IMG/VR virus record: IMGVR_UViG_3300048546_000799
Span: 1 to 27,331 of that record
Direction: 5' to 3' (one strand)
Length of the DNA: 27,331 nt
Source of the DNA: a virus
Below are positions 1-8,400 of the stretch, one piece after another. Each line of letters begins with the position of its first letter. Within the stretch, counting starts at the first letter, position 1. The translations under genes were made by a program, and so were the position numbers. Under the pieces are notes generated by a model that was given only the letters and a program-made list of their open reading frames with translations, did no database searches and was not told where the DNA came from.

Positions 1-153
1 CGTTGATGGCGCGGCCATCACGGTGGCCAGCTCCAAGGCAACCTACACCGTCACCGCGGCGACACTCCCTGATACCAAAGCGCTGTCAGACCTTTGGCAG
101 GTTCGGTGGGCGCTGGTCATGTCGGACGGGCAGACCTATACGTTCACAAGGGA
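1..153. repeat. Left copy of the 153-bp window-end repeat (circular junction)
   Basis: Bases 1-153 recur at 27179-27331 with a single difference (C at 27, T at 27205). The repeat lies inside one gene that reads continuously from the right end into the left end. It is therefore best read as assembly overlap of a circular or circularly permuted genome of 27,178 bp, not as a biological terminal repeat. The mismatch changes one codon from Ala (left) to Val (right), which suggests strain variation in the sampled population or a sequencing error. Confidence 0.9.
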
Positions 154-604
154 GGGACACCTCGTTCGGTTACGCCTCTATCCGGTTATCTCTGACTCAG
201 ACCTTGAGGCCATGCATGGCGACCTCAGCAGGTGGAAGGCCCGCACTGGTGGCAACCTCCAGGGCTACATAGACGAGGCATGGACGCAGCTGCAGACACA
301 GCTCTTGCAGATGGGGCGTCGGCCGTGGCTGGTGCTGTCCTCCTCTGCTCTCCGGTCTTCGCATCTCTACCTGTCGTTGTGCCTGGTCTTCCGAGACTTC
401 GCCACATCAGCGGGTAACGGGCGATTCGGCGAACTGTCTGAGGACTACCTCAGGATGTTTGAGCAGACCTTTGGGACTGTCAGCATTCGATACGATAGCG
501 ACGAGACAGGCCTACCCGGAAGCGATGAGATTGAGAGCGCAGCCGGTGTGGTCTTCATCGGTGGCCCGGGCAATTCGACGTGGGACTATACGTGGCCAGT
601 CTGA
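2..604 (+). CDS. Head-tail connector-like virion protein, 3' part
   Basis: This is the 3' part of a gene that starts at 27024 and crosses the circular junction; the frames match exactly. Joined, it encodes about 252 aa. The N-terminal part (partly at the right end) is beta-rich and Ig-like, with a TVTIYDDSG motif. The C-terminal half is helical, with a segment pairing LVFRDF with a YLRMFEQTFG helix, as in connector/neck proteins of siphoviruses. Position between the capsid region and the gp10-like and tail-tube genes supports a head-tail junction role. No catalytic motif was seen. The connector assignment is inference from order and helix pattern; a virion structural role is more certain than the exact one. 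Confidence 0.55.
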   Translation, partial: VDGAAITVASSKATYTVTAATLPDTKALSDLWQVRWALVMSDGQTYTFTREGHLVRLRLYPVISDSDLEAMHGDLSRWKARTGGNLQGYIDEAWTQLQTQLLQMGRRPWLVLSSSALRSSHLYLSLCLVFRDFATSAGNGRFGELSEDYLRMFEQTFGTVSIRYDSDETGLPGSDEIESAAGVVFIGGPGNSTWDYTWPV

Positions 605-1032
605 CAACACGACAGCTGCTCGATAACGTTGCCACCCTGGTGAACAACGTGACTGGACTCGTTGAGCTACCAGAGTTGCTGGACCCCCGGGACGAGCCTA
701 GGTCGCAGCTGGCGCGTGGCTTCTCCGTGACTTGGTCAGACACCAACACCCGAAACTACAGGGACCGCGGCGATCGCTCTGCGCGGCTGCAATATCGAAT
801 CACCGTTCGGGTTGGGACTCAGATTATCGGGGGATTCTCTCCTGCCAAGGAGGCCATTCGGGAGGCTGGGGATTATCGGGACTCCATCGTCAAGGCCATC
901 TGCGGGGACACCACCTCAACGATTGCCAGCATGACCGTCTACTACTCAGCAACGAGGAGCATCCCCACTCCAACCAGAGAGTGGCTCATCACTGAGATCG
1001 ACTTTGATATAGCGGCCGATCTGGAGCTTTGA
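592..1032 (+). CDS. Tail terminator / head-tail joining-like protein
   Basis: A 146-aa protein in the slot where siphoviruses usually encode a tail terminator or minor joining protein. I chose the GTG at 592, which overlaps the previous gene's stop and has a weak GGGA upstream; an in-frame GTG at 580 is also possible and neither has a strong ribosome binding site. The protein starts with a helix (RQLLDNVATLVNNV), then has alternating beta segments such as YRITVRVGT and EWLITEIDFDI, an alpha/beta layout typical of tail-terminator folds. Its stop overlaps the next ATG (TGATG). I do not recognise a family from sequence alone; the role is inferred from position and secondary-structure pattern. 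Confidence 0.5.
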   Translation: MASLTTRQLLDNVATLVNNVTGLVELPELLDPRDEPRSQLARGFSVTWSDTNTRNYRDRGDRSARLQYRITVRVGTQIIGGFSPAKEAIREAGDYRDSIVKAICGDTTSTIASMTVYYSATRSIPTPTREWLITEIDFDIAADLEL

Positions 1033-1508
1033 TGGCCAAGCCGGTTCTCGTTCATGGCCTCACCGAACTACTGAGCGACATGCGCGACATGGACCTCGTC
1101 ATAGACCGAGCGGTTGCCCGCGAACTAGCTGAAGGTGTCATCAGATGGCAGAAGGACCTACGGGGGTCAGGTCAACCCCCTGGCTCTGGTAAGAGCTGGC
1201 CAATTGGTACGACCAAACGCAGCAAGCGCACGGGTCGCAAGTATTACGTCGAGCCGGGAACTAAAGGTGGCAAGCCCTCGGGGCGCTCCCTCAATGCGTG
1301 GGAGGTCAAGCAGGGCCAAGGAGAGGTGGTAGCGACCAACCGCGCGAGAGACCCAAGGACCGGCAAGGAGTACGCGCAGTGGGTCCACCTTCGGAACAAG
1401 GACACCGGCTCAGCCGTTGATGACGCTTGGGAGCACTGGACCCGGGAGTTCGACCAGGCCGCTGAGGCAATATCTCGCATCGTCGGCGATGAGATTGAAG
1501 ACCGCTAA
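1032..1508 (+). CDS. HK97 gp10-like neck/tail-completion protein, copy 1
   Basis: A 158-aa protein. The ATG at 1032 overlaps the previous TGA; a TTG at 1029 immediately precedes it. The central and C-terminal part shows the gp10-like pattern: a Gly-Ser/Lys-rich loop (PPGSGKSWPIGTTKRSK), then S-x-x-AW, a V-x-x-N strand pair, and YAQWVH. HK97 gp10-like proteins act at the neck or in tail completion. The following gene shows the same pattern in shorter form, so the two look like diverged tandem paralogues. The family call is from motif order only. The stop overlaps the next ATG (TAATG), indicating translational coupling. Confidence 0.55.
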   Translation: MAKPVLVHGLTELLSDMRDMDLVIDRAVARELAEGVIRWQKDLRGSGQPPGSGKSWPIGTTKRSKRTGRKYYVEPGTKGGKPSGRSLNAWEVKQGQGEVVATNRARDPRTGKEYAQWVHLRNKDTGSAVDDAWEHWTREFDQAAEAISRIVGDEIEDR

Positions 1509-2059
1509 TGGCTGTAGTCCTCAAGAATGGCGCCGTAGATTTATCGATCAACATATACCAACGGCTCCCTGGGGCTTCAGATTCTCTGTCCCGGAGAGCG
1601 CGCTCAGAGATTGAGGACGTGATTGACGATCTGACCGCAGAGCTTCGGGAGTACATCATTGACAATTGGCCGGTCGATACTCGCCGAAGCCAGCAAGCGT
1701 GGTCCCTTCAGTGGGACGAGCCGACGTGGGTGATACGAAATCCGGTTGATTATGCTGAGTATGTACACCCGAAAGATGTGACCCTGGAGAGCTGGACCGG
1801 TGTTGAGATGGAGTCTGAGCGGCTCCTCACGGGAGCGCTTGGCAGGCTGACCAACATCGTCCAGCGCGACAACGTCCGCACTGTTGATTTAGTCATTCAG
1901 AAACAGCAGAATCTTGCTGAGCGTTTAGAGCGCCAAGCCCGAAGGGTGCTGCGCACTGACCTCTTTGCTGCTACGGTGCAGGCATACCGTGACCGCCCTA
2001 GTAGGTTGCGTGAGCGGGAACAATCAGAGCGCGAGCGTCAACGGCTCCGCGGGAGGTAG
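1508..2059 (+). CDS. HK97 gp10-like neck protein, copy 2, with charged C-terminal helix
   Basis: A 183-aa protein whose ATG overlaps the preceding stop (TAATG). Residues about 30-95 hold the gp10-like core: an N-terminal helix (EIEDVIDDLTAELREYI), then P-x-D-T-x-R-S-x-x-AW, V-I-R-N-P and YAEYVHP. Compared with the upstream gene, it lacks the long loop between N and YA. The last roughly 55 residues form a long, highly basic/acidic helix rich in Arg, Glu and Gln, ending in RERERQRLRGR-like sequence, which is unusual for the core family and may contact nucleic acid or the tail tube. The role is inferred from motif pattern and gene order. Confidence 0.55.
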   Translation: MAVVLKNGAVDLSINIYQRLPGASDSLSRRARSEIEDVIDDLTAELREYIIDNWPVDTRRSQQAWSLQWDEPTWVIRNPVDYAEYVHPKDVTLESWTGVEMESERLLTGALGRLTNIVQRDNVRTVDLVIQKQQNLAERLERQARRVLRTDLFAATVQAYRDRPSRLREREQSERERQRLRGR

Positions 2060-2061
2060 AA

Positions 2062-2646
2062 ATGGCTGAGTCTCTCGTCGTGAAGTCACGACTTATGGGT
2101 AAGATCACCCTGGCCGCTCTCAAGGAGGGCGCATTTAACACGAGCACCGGAGCCCTCGAGGCAACCGCTGAGTCCTACGAGATCAAGTTCGAAGAAGGCG
2201 ATCTCAGCATCTCGGCAACGGGCAGGGCCAAGAACATCATTCGTGACCGCTCTGACATCAGTTCCGTCATCCCTGGCGACGAGGAGCCGACCACGATTCA
2301 GTTCTCTGCCTACCTGCGAGACCTGACCGACACCGGCGCGGCCACCCTCAACGATATCGCCATGTGGTTGACTCGTGACCCTTGGACCTCTGGGTTCTCT
2401 GACTACGTCACCACCAATTGGGAAAGCGTCTACAACTCGTCGGCCGGAAGCGATGCCCTGATCAACGGCATTAGCATCAAGTTCGAAATCGACAACCCCG
2501 GCGATGCAACAGATGCCCATATCATGATTGCCAACCAGTGCTTTGGTTCCATGAGTTTGAGCGAGGGTGACCCCGACACAATCACCATCTCTCTCACATG
2601 CACGGACGGCGGGAAAGGGCACCCGACGCCCGTCCCGATTTCTTAG
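2062..2646 (+). CDS. Major tail (tube) protein
   Basis: A 194-aa protein with an excellent ribosome binding site (GGGAGG, 2051-2056) ahead of ATG 2062. It lies directly before the tail-chaperone and tape-measure genes, which is the standard tube-protein position. The sequence is beta-rich with alternating polar/hydrophobic strands (YEIKFEEGDLSISATG near residues 39-54; IQFSAYLRDLTD near 86-97) and a late strand pair (GISIKFEID, TITISLTC). This suits the tail-tube beta-sandwich that stacks into rings around the tape measure. No sheath gene was found nearby, so a non-contractile tail is expected. Confidence is high for virion role and moderate to high for tube identity. Confidence 0.7.
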   Translation: MAESLVVKSRLMGKITLAALKEGAFNTSTGALEATAESYEIKFEEGDLSISATGRAKNIIRDRSDISSVIPGDEEPTTIQFSAYLRDLTDTGAATLNDIAMWLTRDPWTSGFSDYVTTNWESVYNSSAGSDALINGISIKFEIDNPGDATDAHIMIANQCFGSMSLSEGDPDTITISLTCTDGGKGHPTPVPIS

Positions 2647-2661
2647 GGCTGGGTAATTGTT

Positions 2662-2688
2662 TCCCCAGCGACTGGGGAGCACTGGGGA
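2662..2688 (+). promoter_or_regulatory. Hairpin able to mask the tail-chaperone ribosome binding site
   Basis: TCCCCAG (2662-2668) can pair with CTGGGGA at 2672-2678 (loop CGA) or with an identical CTGGGGA at 2682-2688, which carries the GGGGAGA ribosome binding site of the gene at 2693. The two pairings are mutually exclusive, so the leader could switch between an exposed and a masked site. There is no T-run, so it is not a classical terminator. Function is inferred. Confidence 0.4.
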
Positions 2689-2692
2689 GAAC

Positions 2693-3112
2693 ATGAGGGA
2701 ACGTAAGACACGGCGCGAAGTGCCTGAGCACGCCGCGCTTGAGATAGACATTCCGGGACTCGGGGTTCATCAGTTTAGGCTGGTGGACCCCGTCCGCCTT
2801 TTGCGCTACTGCGAGGCCGCGGCGAGGGTTGGCTCATCGTCTCATGAGCAGGCTGCGATATCCTCTGCGGCGGTAGGTTGGTTCTGGGCACACCCTGACG
2901 TTGACCTTGAGGCAGAGCCAGACGACGACCCAACCGTTTATGGCGAGCGGGTTTCTTCTGAGTTGTTTGATGAGGGCTGGTCCTTGGTGCAACTTATGGG
3001 CACGGGCTCTGCTCTAATGCGGGCTGCGCAGGAGTCAATGCCAACCCCCGAGGAGGTGGGCTCGCTCGTGGATTTTATTGCGGCGCGGGCTGGCAGAGCT
3101 GGCAAGCGCTAG
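2693..3112 (+). CDS. Tail assembly chaperone, zero-frame product (lambda G-like)
   Basis: A 139-aa acidic protein starting at ATG 2693, with GGGGAGA just upstream; the in-frame TTG at 2657 has no comparable signal. Position between tube and tape measure is diagnostic of the tail assembly chaperone pair. It begins with a short beta segment (LEIDIPGLGVHQFRLV) followed by helices, and ends in a helical tail rich in Ala, Gly and Arg. In lambda-like phages this protein coats the tape measure and is extended by a programmed -1 frameshift. Here the -1 frame is open from 2962 to 3417, across this gene's stop, as expected. See the separate entry for the extension. Confidence 0.65.
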   Translation: MRERKTRREVPEHAALEIDIPGLGVHQFRLVDPVRLLRYCEAAARVGSSSHEQAAISSAAVGWFWAHPDVDLEAEPDDDPTVYGERVSSELFDEGWSLVQLMGTGSALMRAAQESMPTPEEVGSLVDFIAARAGRAGKR

Positions 3113-3417
3113 ACATAGAAGTTGGCATCCTCGGAGGGCGTGGATTTGCTCCTCGCTTCTGGGATAACTCACGCGCAGACCGGCTCAGGCTGTTGGCCTA
3201 TTGGCAGGTCCTTCACGCCCACGAGCGCCGGGGCTTGGCTGGCAGGAAGCTACGCCCTGCTGACTTGAGGTTGACAGCTACCCATTCTGCTACACTCGGC
3301 GATATGTTGGAGGCTTGGATAATGACACGCCCTCAGCAACGCACCAGCCCAACCGCCAAGGCCAAGCTTGGGCGGGGGGCAGCTACACCCGAGGCCGCGT
3401 CGTGGTGGTCCAGCTAG
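3043..3417 (+). CDS. Tail assembly chaperone -1 frameshift extension (lambda GT-like)
   Basis: The frame one base behind the upstream gene is open from 2962 to the TAG at 3415-3417. It has no ATG with a ribosome binding site near its start, so it is best explained as the C-terminal extension of the chaperone. Past the zero-frame stop it reads as sensible protein (for example LDIEVGILGGRGFAPRFW, then helical YWQVLHAHERRG). Candidate slip sites in the zero frame are A-ACC-CCC at 3043-3049 and G-GAT-TTT at 3070-3076; neither is a perfect canonical heptamer. This otherwise gene-less gap directly precedes the tape measure. Slip position and efficiency are unknown. Confidence 0.6.
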   Translation, partial: NPRGGGLARGFYCGAGWQSWQALDIEVGILGGRGFAPRFWDNSRADRLRLLAYWQVLHAHERRGLAGRKLRPADLRLTATHSATLGDMLEAWIMTRPQQRTSPTAKAKLGRGAATPEAASWWSS

Positions 3418-3426
3418 GGGGAGACA

Positions 3427-5448
3427 ATGGCCCGCAGAATTGAATTCGAGGTTGTGGTTGATGCGGACGGCGCCGTCACTGCGCTCCGTCAGGTTGCAGA
3501 CACTGCAGAGGAGACGGGCGAAGAAGTTGAGGAGATGGGAGAGAAGGGGGGCAAGGCCTCCCGAAACCTGAAGGCCTCTCTGTCAGGAGTCAAAGGGGCG
3601 TTTGCTGCGGTAGCTAAGAGCGCAGCCGCCGCGGCTGCAGCAGTAGCGGCCGTGGGCGTTGCAGTCGTTCGAATGGCTGCCAGCAATGACGAGGTCGCCA
3701 AGCTAGCCACGACGCTTGGGACCACGGCTGAAGAATTGCAGCTGGTAACGGGCGCTCTCGAGCTTGGGGGCGTCAGTGCCGATATGGCAGCCCAAGCCAT
3801 TCGCGACCTCAACCTCAGAATGGCAGACGCGGCGCTCAACGGCGGCGCCTCTGCGGAGGCTTTGAACCGGCTGGGGATATCGGCTCAACGGCTCGAAGCT
3901 CTGCCTCTCCCGGAACGCTTCGCACTTATTGCAGACCGCCTACAGACGCTGGAGTCTCAGAGCCTGAAGGCACGCACGGCCGCTGACCTCATGGGAGAAT
4001 CCGGCGTCCGCTTGCTCTCCGCATTTGAGGGTGGAGGAGAGGGCATCAGGCAGGCAGCCGACGCAATTGAGCGCGCTGGCATTGTGTCCAACGAAACGGC
4101 TGCGGCTTCTGAATCATTCACTGACTCAATAACGCTGCTGAGCCGTTCTCTTGGGAGCCTGGCCAGGGATTTCCTAGAGCCCCTGATGCCACCTATGCAA
4201 CGGCTGGCGGATGAGTTGACCGAGCTGATACAGCTGACCCGTCAGTTCATCGCAACAAGTGAGGAGATGGACGAACGTGGCCAGCTTGGCCAGCGTGTTG
4301 ATGTTTATTCAGACGCCCTGAGGGGGGCAGAGGAGCAGTTGGCTGCACTCCTTGCCCGCGCTGCTGAGGCTCAAGCGAACCAAGACTTTGCAGGCATGGA
4401 GCGGCTGACCATGCAGATGCAGGCAGTCGAAGAAGAGATTGTAAAATTCAGAGAACTGCAGGACGCAGCGCGTGGAGGAATGCGGGACTACGCCAACCAA
4501 ACGGAGGAAGCTGGCTCAGCAATAGATGAGCAGACTGAATCACTGTCAGACAACACTGCGGCCCTGGAGGAAAACCTTGAGGCAGTGCAGAACCTCAACG
4601 AGGCAGAGTCCTTCGCCAGCGAGCTGCAGCGTGAGCGCGTGGGAATTGACCAAGACCTCGTCATCTCTGGAATTGAGGCGATAGCAGCTGCCAGAGACGA
4701 CGCCGCCCGCCGGAGAAGGGAGCAGGCAGAGGAAGAAAGGAAGATGGAAGAGGAGAGGGCTCAGACGATTCTGGGCTCTGCTCTCAACGTCATCAGCATG
4801 GTTCAGCGTGCAGAGCAAGACGCAATGAATCAGAGAATCAGAGAAGAGGAGGCCGCAAGCCGACGGGTCCAGAGCATCAGAGACCAGCTTGCCGACGCCA
4901 CCACCGAACGCAGCAGAGAGCGTCTCCGAAATGAACTTGAGATTGCCCTACAGTCAGAGCGGATAGCGAACGAGGAAGCCCGGCAAGCCTTCGCTCGAAG
5001 CAAGGCGCTAGCCCTTGGGCAGGCCGTCATCTCAACGGCCCAGGCAGTAGCCAGCGCGCTCGCCATACCACCGGCCCCGAATGTTCCCCTTGGTATTGCG
5101 GCGGGAGCATTGGGCGGCGCTCAGATTGCGGCCATCGCTGCAGAGCCTGCCCCCTCGTTTCACTCGGGTGGCCTTCTGCGGGACGAGATGATGATTAGAG
5201 CCAGACAGGGTGAGGCTGTTTTGTCCCCCGCTGCGGTCAGGGCCGCCGGGGGGGAGGAGGGCGTCAGAGCTCTCAACCAAGGGCAGGCGATGGGGCCCAC
5301 GACCTTGGTCGTTCAGCAGAAGATTCGGACCCGAGTACTTGACGCTCAGGTATACGACCTCGGGCGCTCTGGCCAAGGGTCGCTACAGAACCAGATTCAC
5401 AGGGGTCGGCCGCGTCCTGGCAGCCACCGACCCACCGGAATGGGGTAA
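3427..5448 (+). CDS. Tape measure protein
   Basis: A 673-aa protein, ATG 3427 preceded by GGGGAGA. The order of features is typical: a short beta start, an Ala-rich hydrophobic stretch (about residues 56-84), a long helical body, charged coiled-coil regions (about 300-350 and 410-525, rich in Arg, Glu and Gln), a second hydrophobic Ala/Gly segment (about 525-572), and the common C-terminal signature FHSGGLL followed by RQGEAVLSPAAVRAAGG. It sets tail length and spans the tube lumen; its hydrophobic parts may enter the host membrane. At roughly 1.5 angstrom per residue the tail would be near 100 nm (inference). It follows the chaperone gene, which helps fold it. Confidence 0.88.
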   Translation: MARRIEFEVVVDADGAVTALRQVADTAEETGEEVEEMGEKGGKASRNLKASLSGVKGAFAAVAKSAAAAAAAVAAVGVAVVRMAASNDEVAKLATTLGTTAEELQLVTGALELGGVSADMAAQAIRDLNLRMADAALNGGASAEALNRLGISAQRLEALPLPERFALIADRLQTLESQSLKARTAADLMGESGVRLLSAFEGGGEGIRQAADAIERAGIVSNETAAASESFTDSITLLSRSLGSLARDFLEPLMPPMQRLADELTELIQLTRQFIATSEEMDERGQLGQRVDVYSDALRGAEEQLAALLARAAEAQANQDFAGMERLTMQMQAVEEEIVKFRELQDAARGGMRDYANQTEEAGSAIDEQTESLSDNTAALEENLEAVQNLNEAESFASELQRERVGIDQDLVISGIEAIAAARDDAARRRREQAEEERKMEEERAQTILGSALNVISMVQRAEQDAMNQRIREEEAASRRVQSIRDQLADATTERSRERLRNELEIALQSERIANEEARQAFARSKALALGQAVISTAQAVASALAIPPAPNVPLGIAAGALGGAQIAAIAAEPAPSFHSGGLLRDEMMIRARQGEAVLSPAAVRAAGGEEGVRALNQGQAMGPTTLVVQQKIRTRVLDAQVYDLGRSGQGSLQNQIHRGRPRPGSHRPTGMG

Positions 5449-5451
5449 TCA

Positions 5452-8400
5452 ATGGGCGCTCGCTACACCAAGTATTCACAGCTTTCTGGTCTGCTCGTCC
5501 CGGATGAGCGGGTCACGTTCGCCAACCTTGACTCGTCGCTGTCCAGCTACACCGAAGGCTCTCCCATTGTGGGGCAACCGGTTCCGAGTGGGGCTACCGA
5601 CCTGTCGCTTAGGTCTACCGGCACGAACTCAGACCAGCACAAGATTGACGTGCAGACCCAGACGAGCGGGATACCGGTGCGCAATGGCGCGGGCTACGTC
5701 TGGAGGGATAGCGGCTCTTCCTCTTGGTATGGGGCGGATCACCTTGGTCTTGTCACTGGCCATGAGGTTTTGTCCGCAACCTACATCCCCCGCGGTGGGA
5801 TTGCTGTTGAGCGCCTGGAGGGTGGGCGGGTCGTTGCTATCTCCCGACCTAAGACCCTGAGCAACGGTTTGCATCGGATGATCTTCGACGCATCTGCAGA
5901 CAGCTGGACACAGACAACCGTCGTGTCCGTCGCAGGGTACACCTTCGGAGTTGGGTCAAGCCCCGGCCTATGCGTTGCCCCCGACGGCAAGCTGTATCTG
6001 TTCTTGCAGTCAGACCGAGCAGTGAACAGCTATCGCAACGTCGACATTCTCGTTTCCGATGACAAAGGGGACAGCTGGTCTGTCTACGCTCAGCGAGTGG
6101 TGGACGACAACATCATCAGCACTAACGACCTGCGTATCCGCGCCGCGGTCACTGACGCGGGAGTTTTCTTAGCACTGGGGACGACCGAGTCATCAGCTCA
6201 AAACGTGCGAACGTACGCAGCCACAACGCCCGCGGGCCCCTATGGACTGGTTACCTCAGACACTGGCGCACAACTATCTATCAACGCCGGGAACGGAGAC
6301 ACCGATACCCATGATTGTGTTGCGTTGCCAGACGGCTCGGTCCTCTTCGTCACCAGGCACACCGACTCGGCAAACGTTGACGCGTGGGTATCCGTTGCTC
6401 TTCCGACCGTATCAACCCCAATCGCGAACGGTCTCCAGCGACAGATTCAAAGCACCGACCTCACCCCCGACGTTCCGGAGTACGCGCACGACCCGGCCGC
6501 TTCCGTATGGCTTGGCGAAGATGGCGACATCTATGGGTTGATCTCTAGCTCTTCCGGAGTTGGTGACCACACTTCTGAGCTGTTGCGCCGCTCATCAGAC
6601 GGGGGCCGTTCTTGGGTCCTTTGGCATGGAAACAACATCAGCCTGCGAGAATCAAGCACTGACTATCTGATGAAGTACGGCGCCGTCGATATGGGCGGAC
6701 GGTTGTTTGTCATTACGACCGACGAGGACGAGGGAGCAACCCGCGCGGTCTATATGGGCGGACACTCAACGCAGACCTTCCCGCGGGGGTATCACATACT
6801 GGGAGCCAGCTACTTCTCAGCGGACTCCTATGTGACCTACGCAAAGGTCACCGACATCTCCCCTACACAGCTCCAGGGAGCGCTCTACCTCCCGACCGCT
6901 ATACCTACTGACGTAGGATGGTCCAAGTCTGGCGCCGCTTCGGAGGCCATCACCAACGGGCTCTTTGAGTTGAGCGGCACGGGGCTCCTGATATACAGCC
7001 AGACCGACACCAACTCTGCCTACCAGGGGATAGTGGCTGAGATTTCCCTCAAGGTCACAACGCTCACCGATGAGGACACCGGAATCACCCTTCAGCTCAG
7101 CAACAACAGCGGAGCCAACGACGCGACCTATGTTTACGCGGCCACCATCAAAGCGGGTACGGGAAGCTTCACCCTGACCGACGCCATATCAGGCTCACCG
7201 GTAAGCGGATCCGCAACGGTGACTCACGACATGACCAACGAGACGTTGATCCGCATCGCCATGGACAAAGCTGGCAACGTCAAAACGTGGTACGGCTCAC
7301 AGTCTCAGCGGAGGCAGTGGTCAGAGGGCCCGGCCGGGACACTGACAGACGACAGCGGAACCACGCCAGGAGCTGACACGCTGGCCAAGTGGGGCAAGCT
7401 GGACAGCAGCAGCCAAGAGAGCACTTGGAGCCACGTCGGGTGGTGCGGTTGGCCGGACGTCTGTACGCGACTGAGCAGCGACACTCCCGCCGCTGGATAC
7501 GCCAACCCGGAAGACGTGAGGCCGCTCGATTTCTCGCCACTGTCTCAATATGTGCGGAAAGGGATTGAGTTGACAGCAATGGACGGGCCGACCCTGCAGG
7601 GCGAGCAGTGGACGGTTACCGCGGACCACCTTTACCCAGCAGAGTCAGCGCTCCCCGAAGTCTCCCCAGCTCCTTCAAACACTTATAGGAGCGACTCAGA
7701 CAGTGACGACCAAGACCTTGTTTGGACGCTCAGCACGCAAAAGGCACGACTCAGGAACAGCACCATTGGTCTGTGTCTGCTGCGCTGCAATTTTAAGACT
7801 GCCAAACTGCAATACTCTGACAACTCCGGAGGCAGTTGGAACACCGCGGCAACGCTCGACCTGGCTTCGGGGCTGGACTCGCTGACGTTTACCAGGCAGG
7901 GCACCGCGCTCCTTGTTGATACGGGAACCGCTCAGGCTGCGGGCCGGTACATATGGCCAGATGAGTTCCGCGGATCCACGGTAAAGCTCATCGGGGGGAG
8001 CACCTCCGTTCGCAAGATTAAAGGCAACAGTGGGGGCAGCTGGACAGATGCGATAAGCCGCCGCCCCGTCTTTATCCTCGAGGGTGTTGACGGAACTGAG
8101 CCCACTTCCGGGACGTGTGAAATATGGGCTCGCTCTGGCGTCGTCATTGCACACGAGTTCACCTCGGAAGCTACGCACTTGCGGTTGCGAATTGATAGCG
8201 GCACAACTGCGGACGGGTATCAGGAGGTCGGTCAGATTCTGATTGGCGACGTCTTTGTCTTTGGGAACTCACCCTCGTTTGGTCGAGAGATTACGACTCA
8301 GCAGCGGGCAGAGATTTCCGAAGACTCAAGCGGAGCGACCTATGCCAGGAGGAGCGGTCTGCCATCCCGCCAAGTCTCATTCTCGTGGGACGAGGGAATG

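Noticed and set aside
1-153. A true direct terminal repeat or packaging end
   Set aside because: The repeat lies inside one continuous gene and is short; circular assembly overlap is simpler.
2086-2751. A 221-codon minus-strand frame opposite the tail tube gene
   Set aside because: Antisense shadow without start signals; the plus-strand tube gene has a strong ribosome binding site and fits the operon.
5210-5860. A 216-codon plus-strand frame spanning the tape measure/tail protein boundary
   Set aside because: Out-of-frame overlap with two well-supported genes; low-complexity composition and no start signal.
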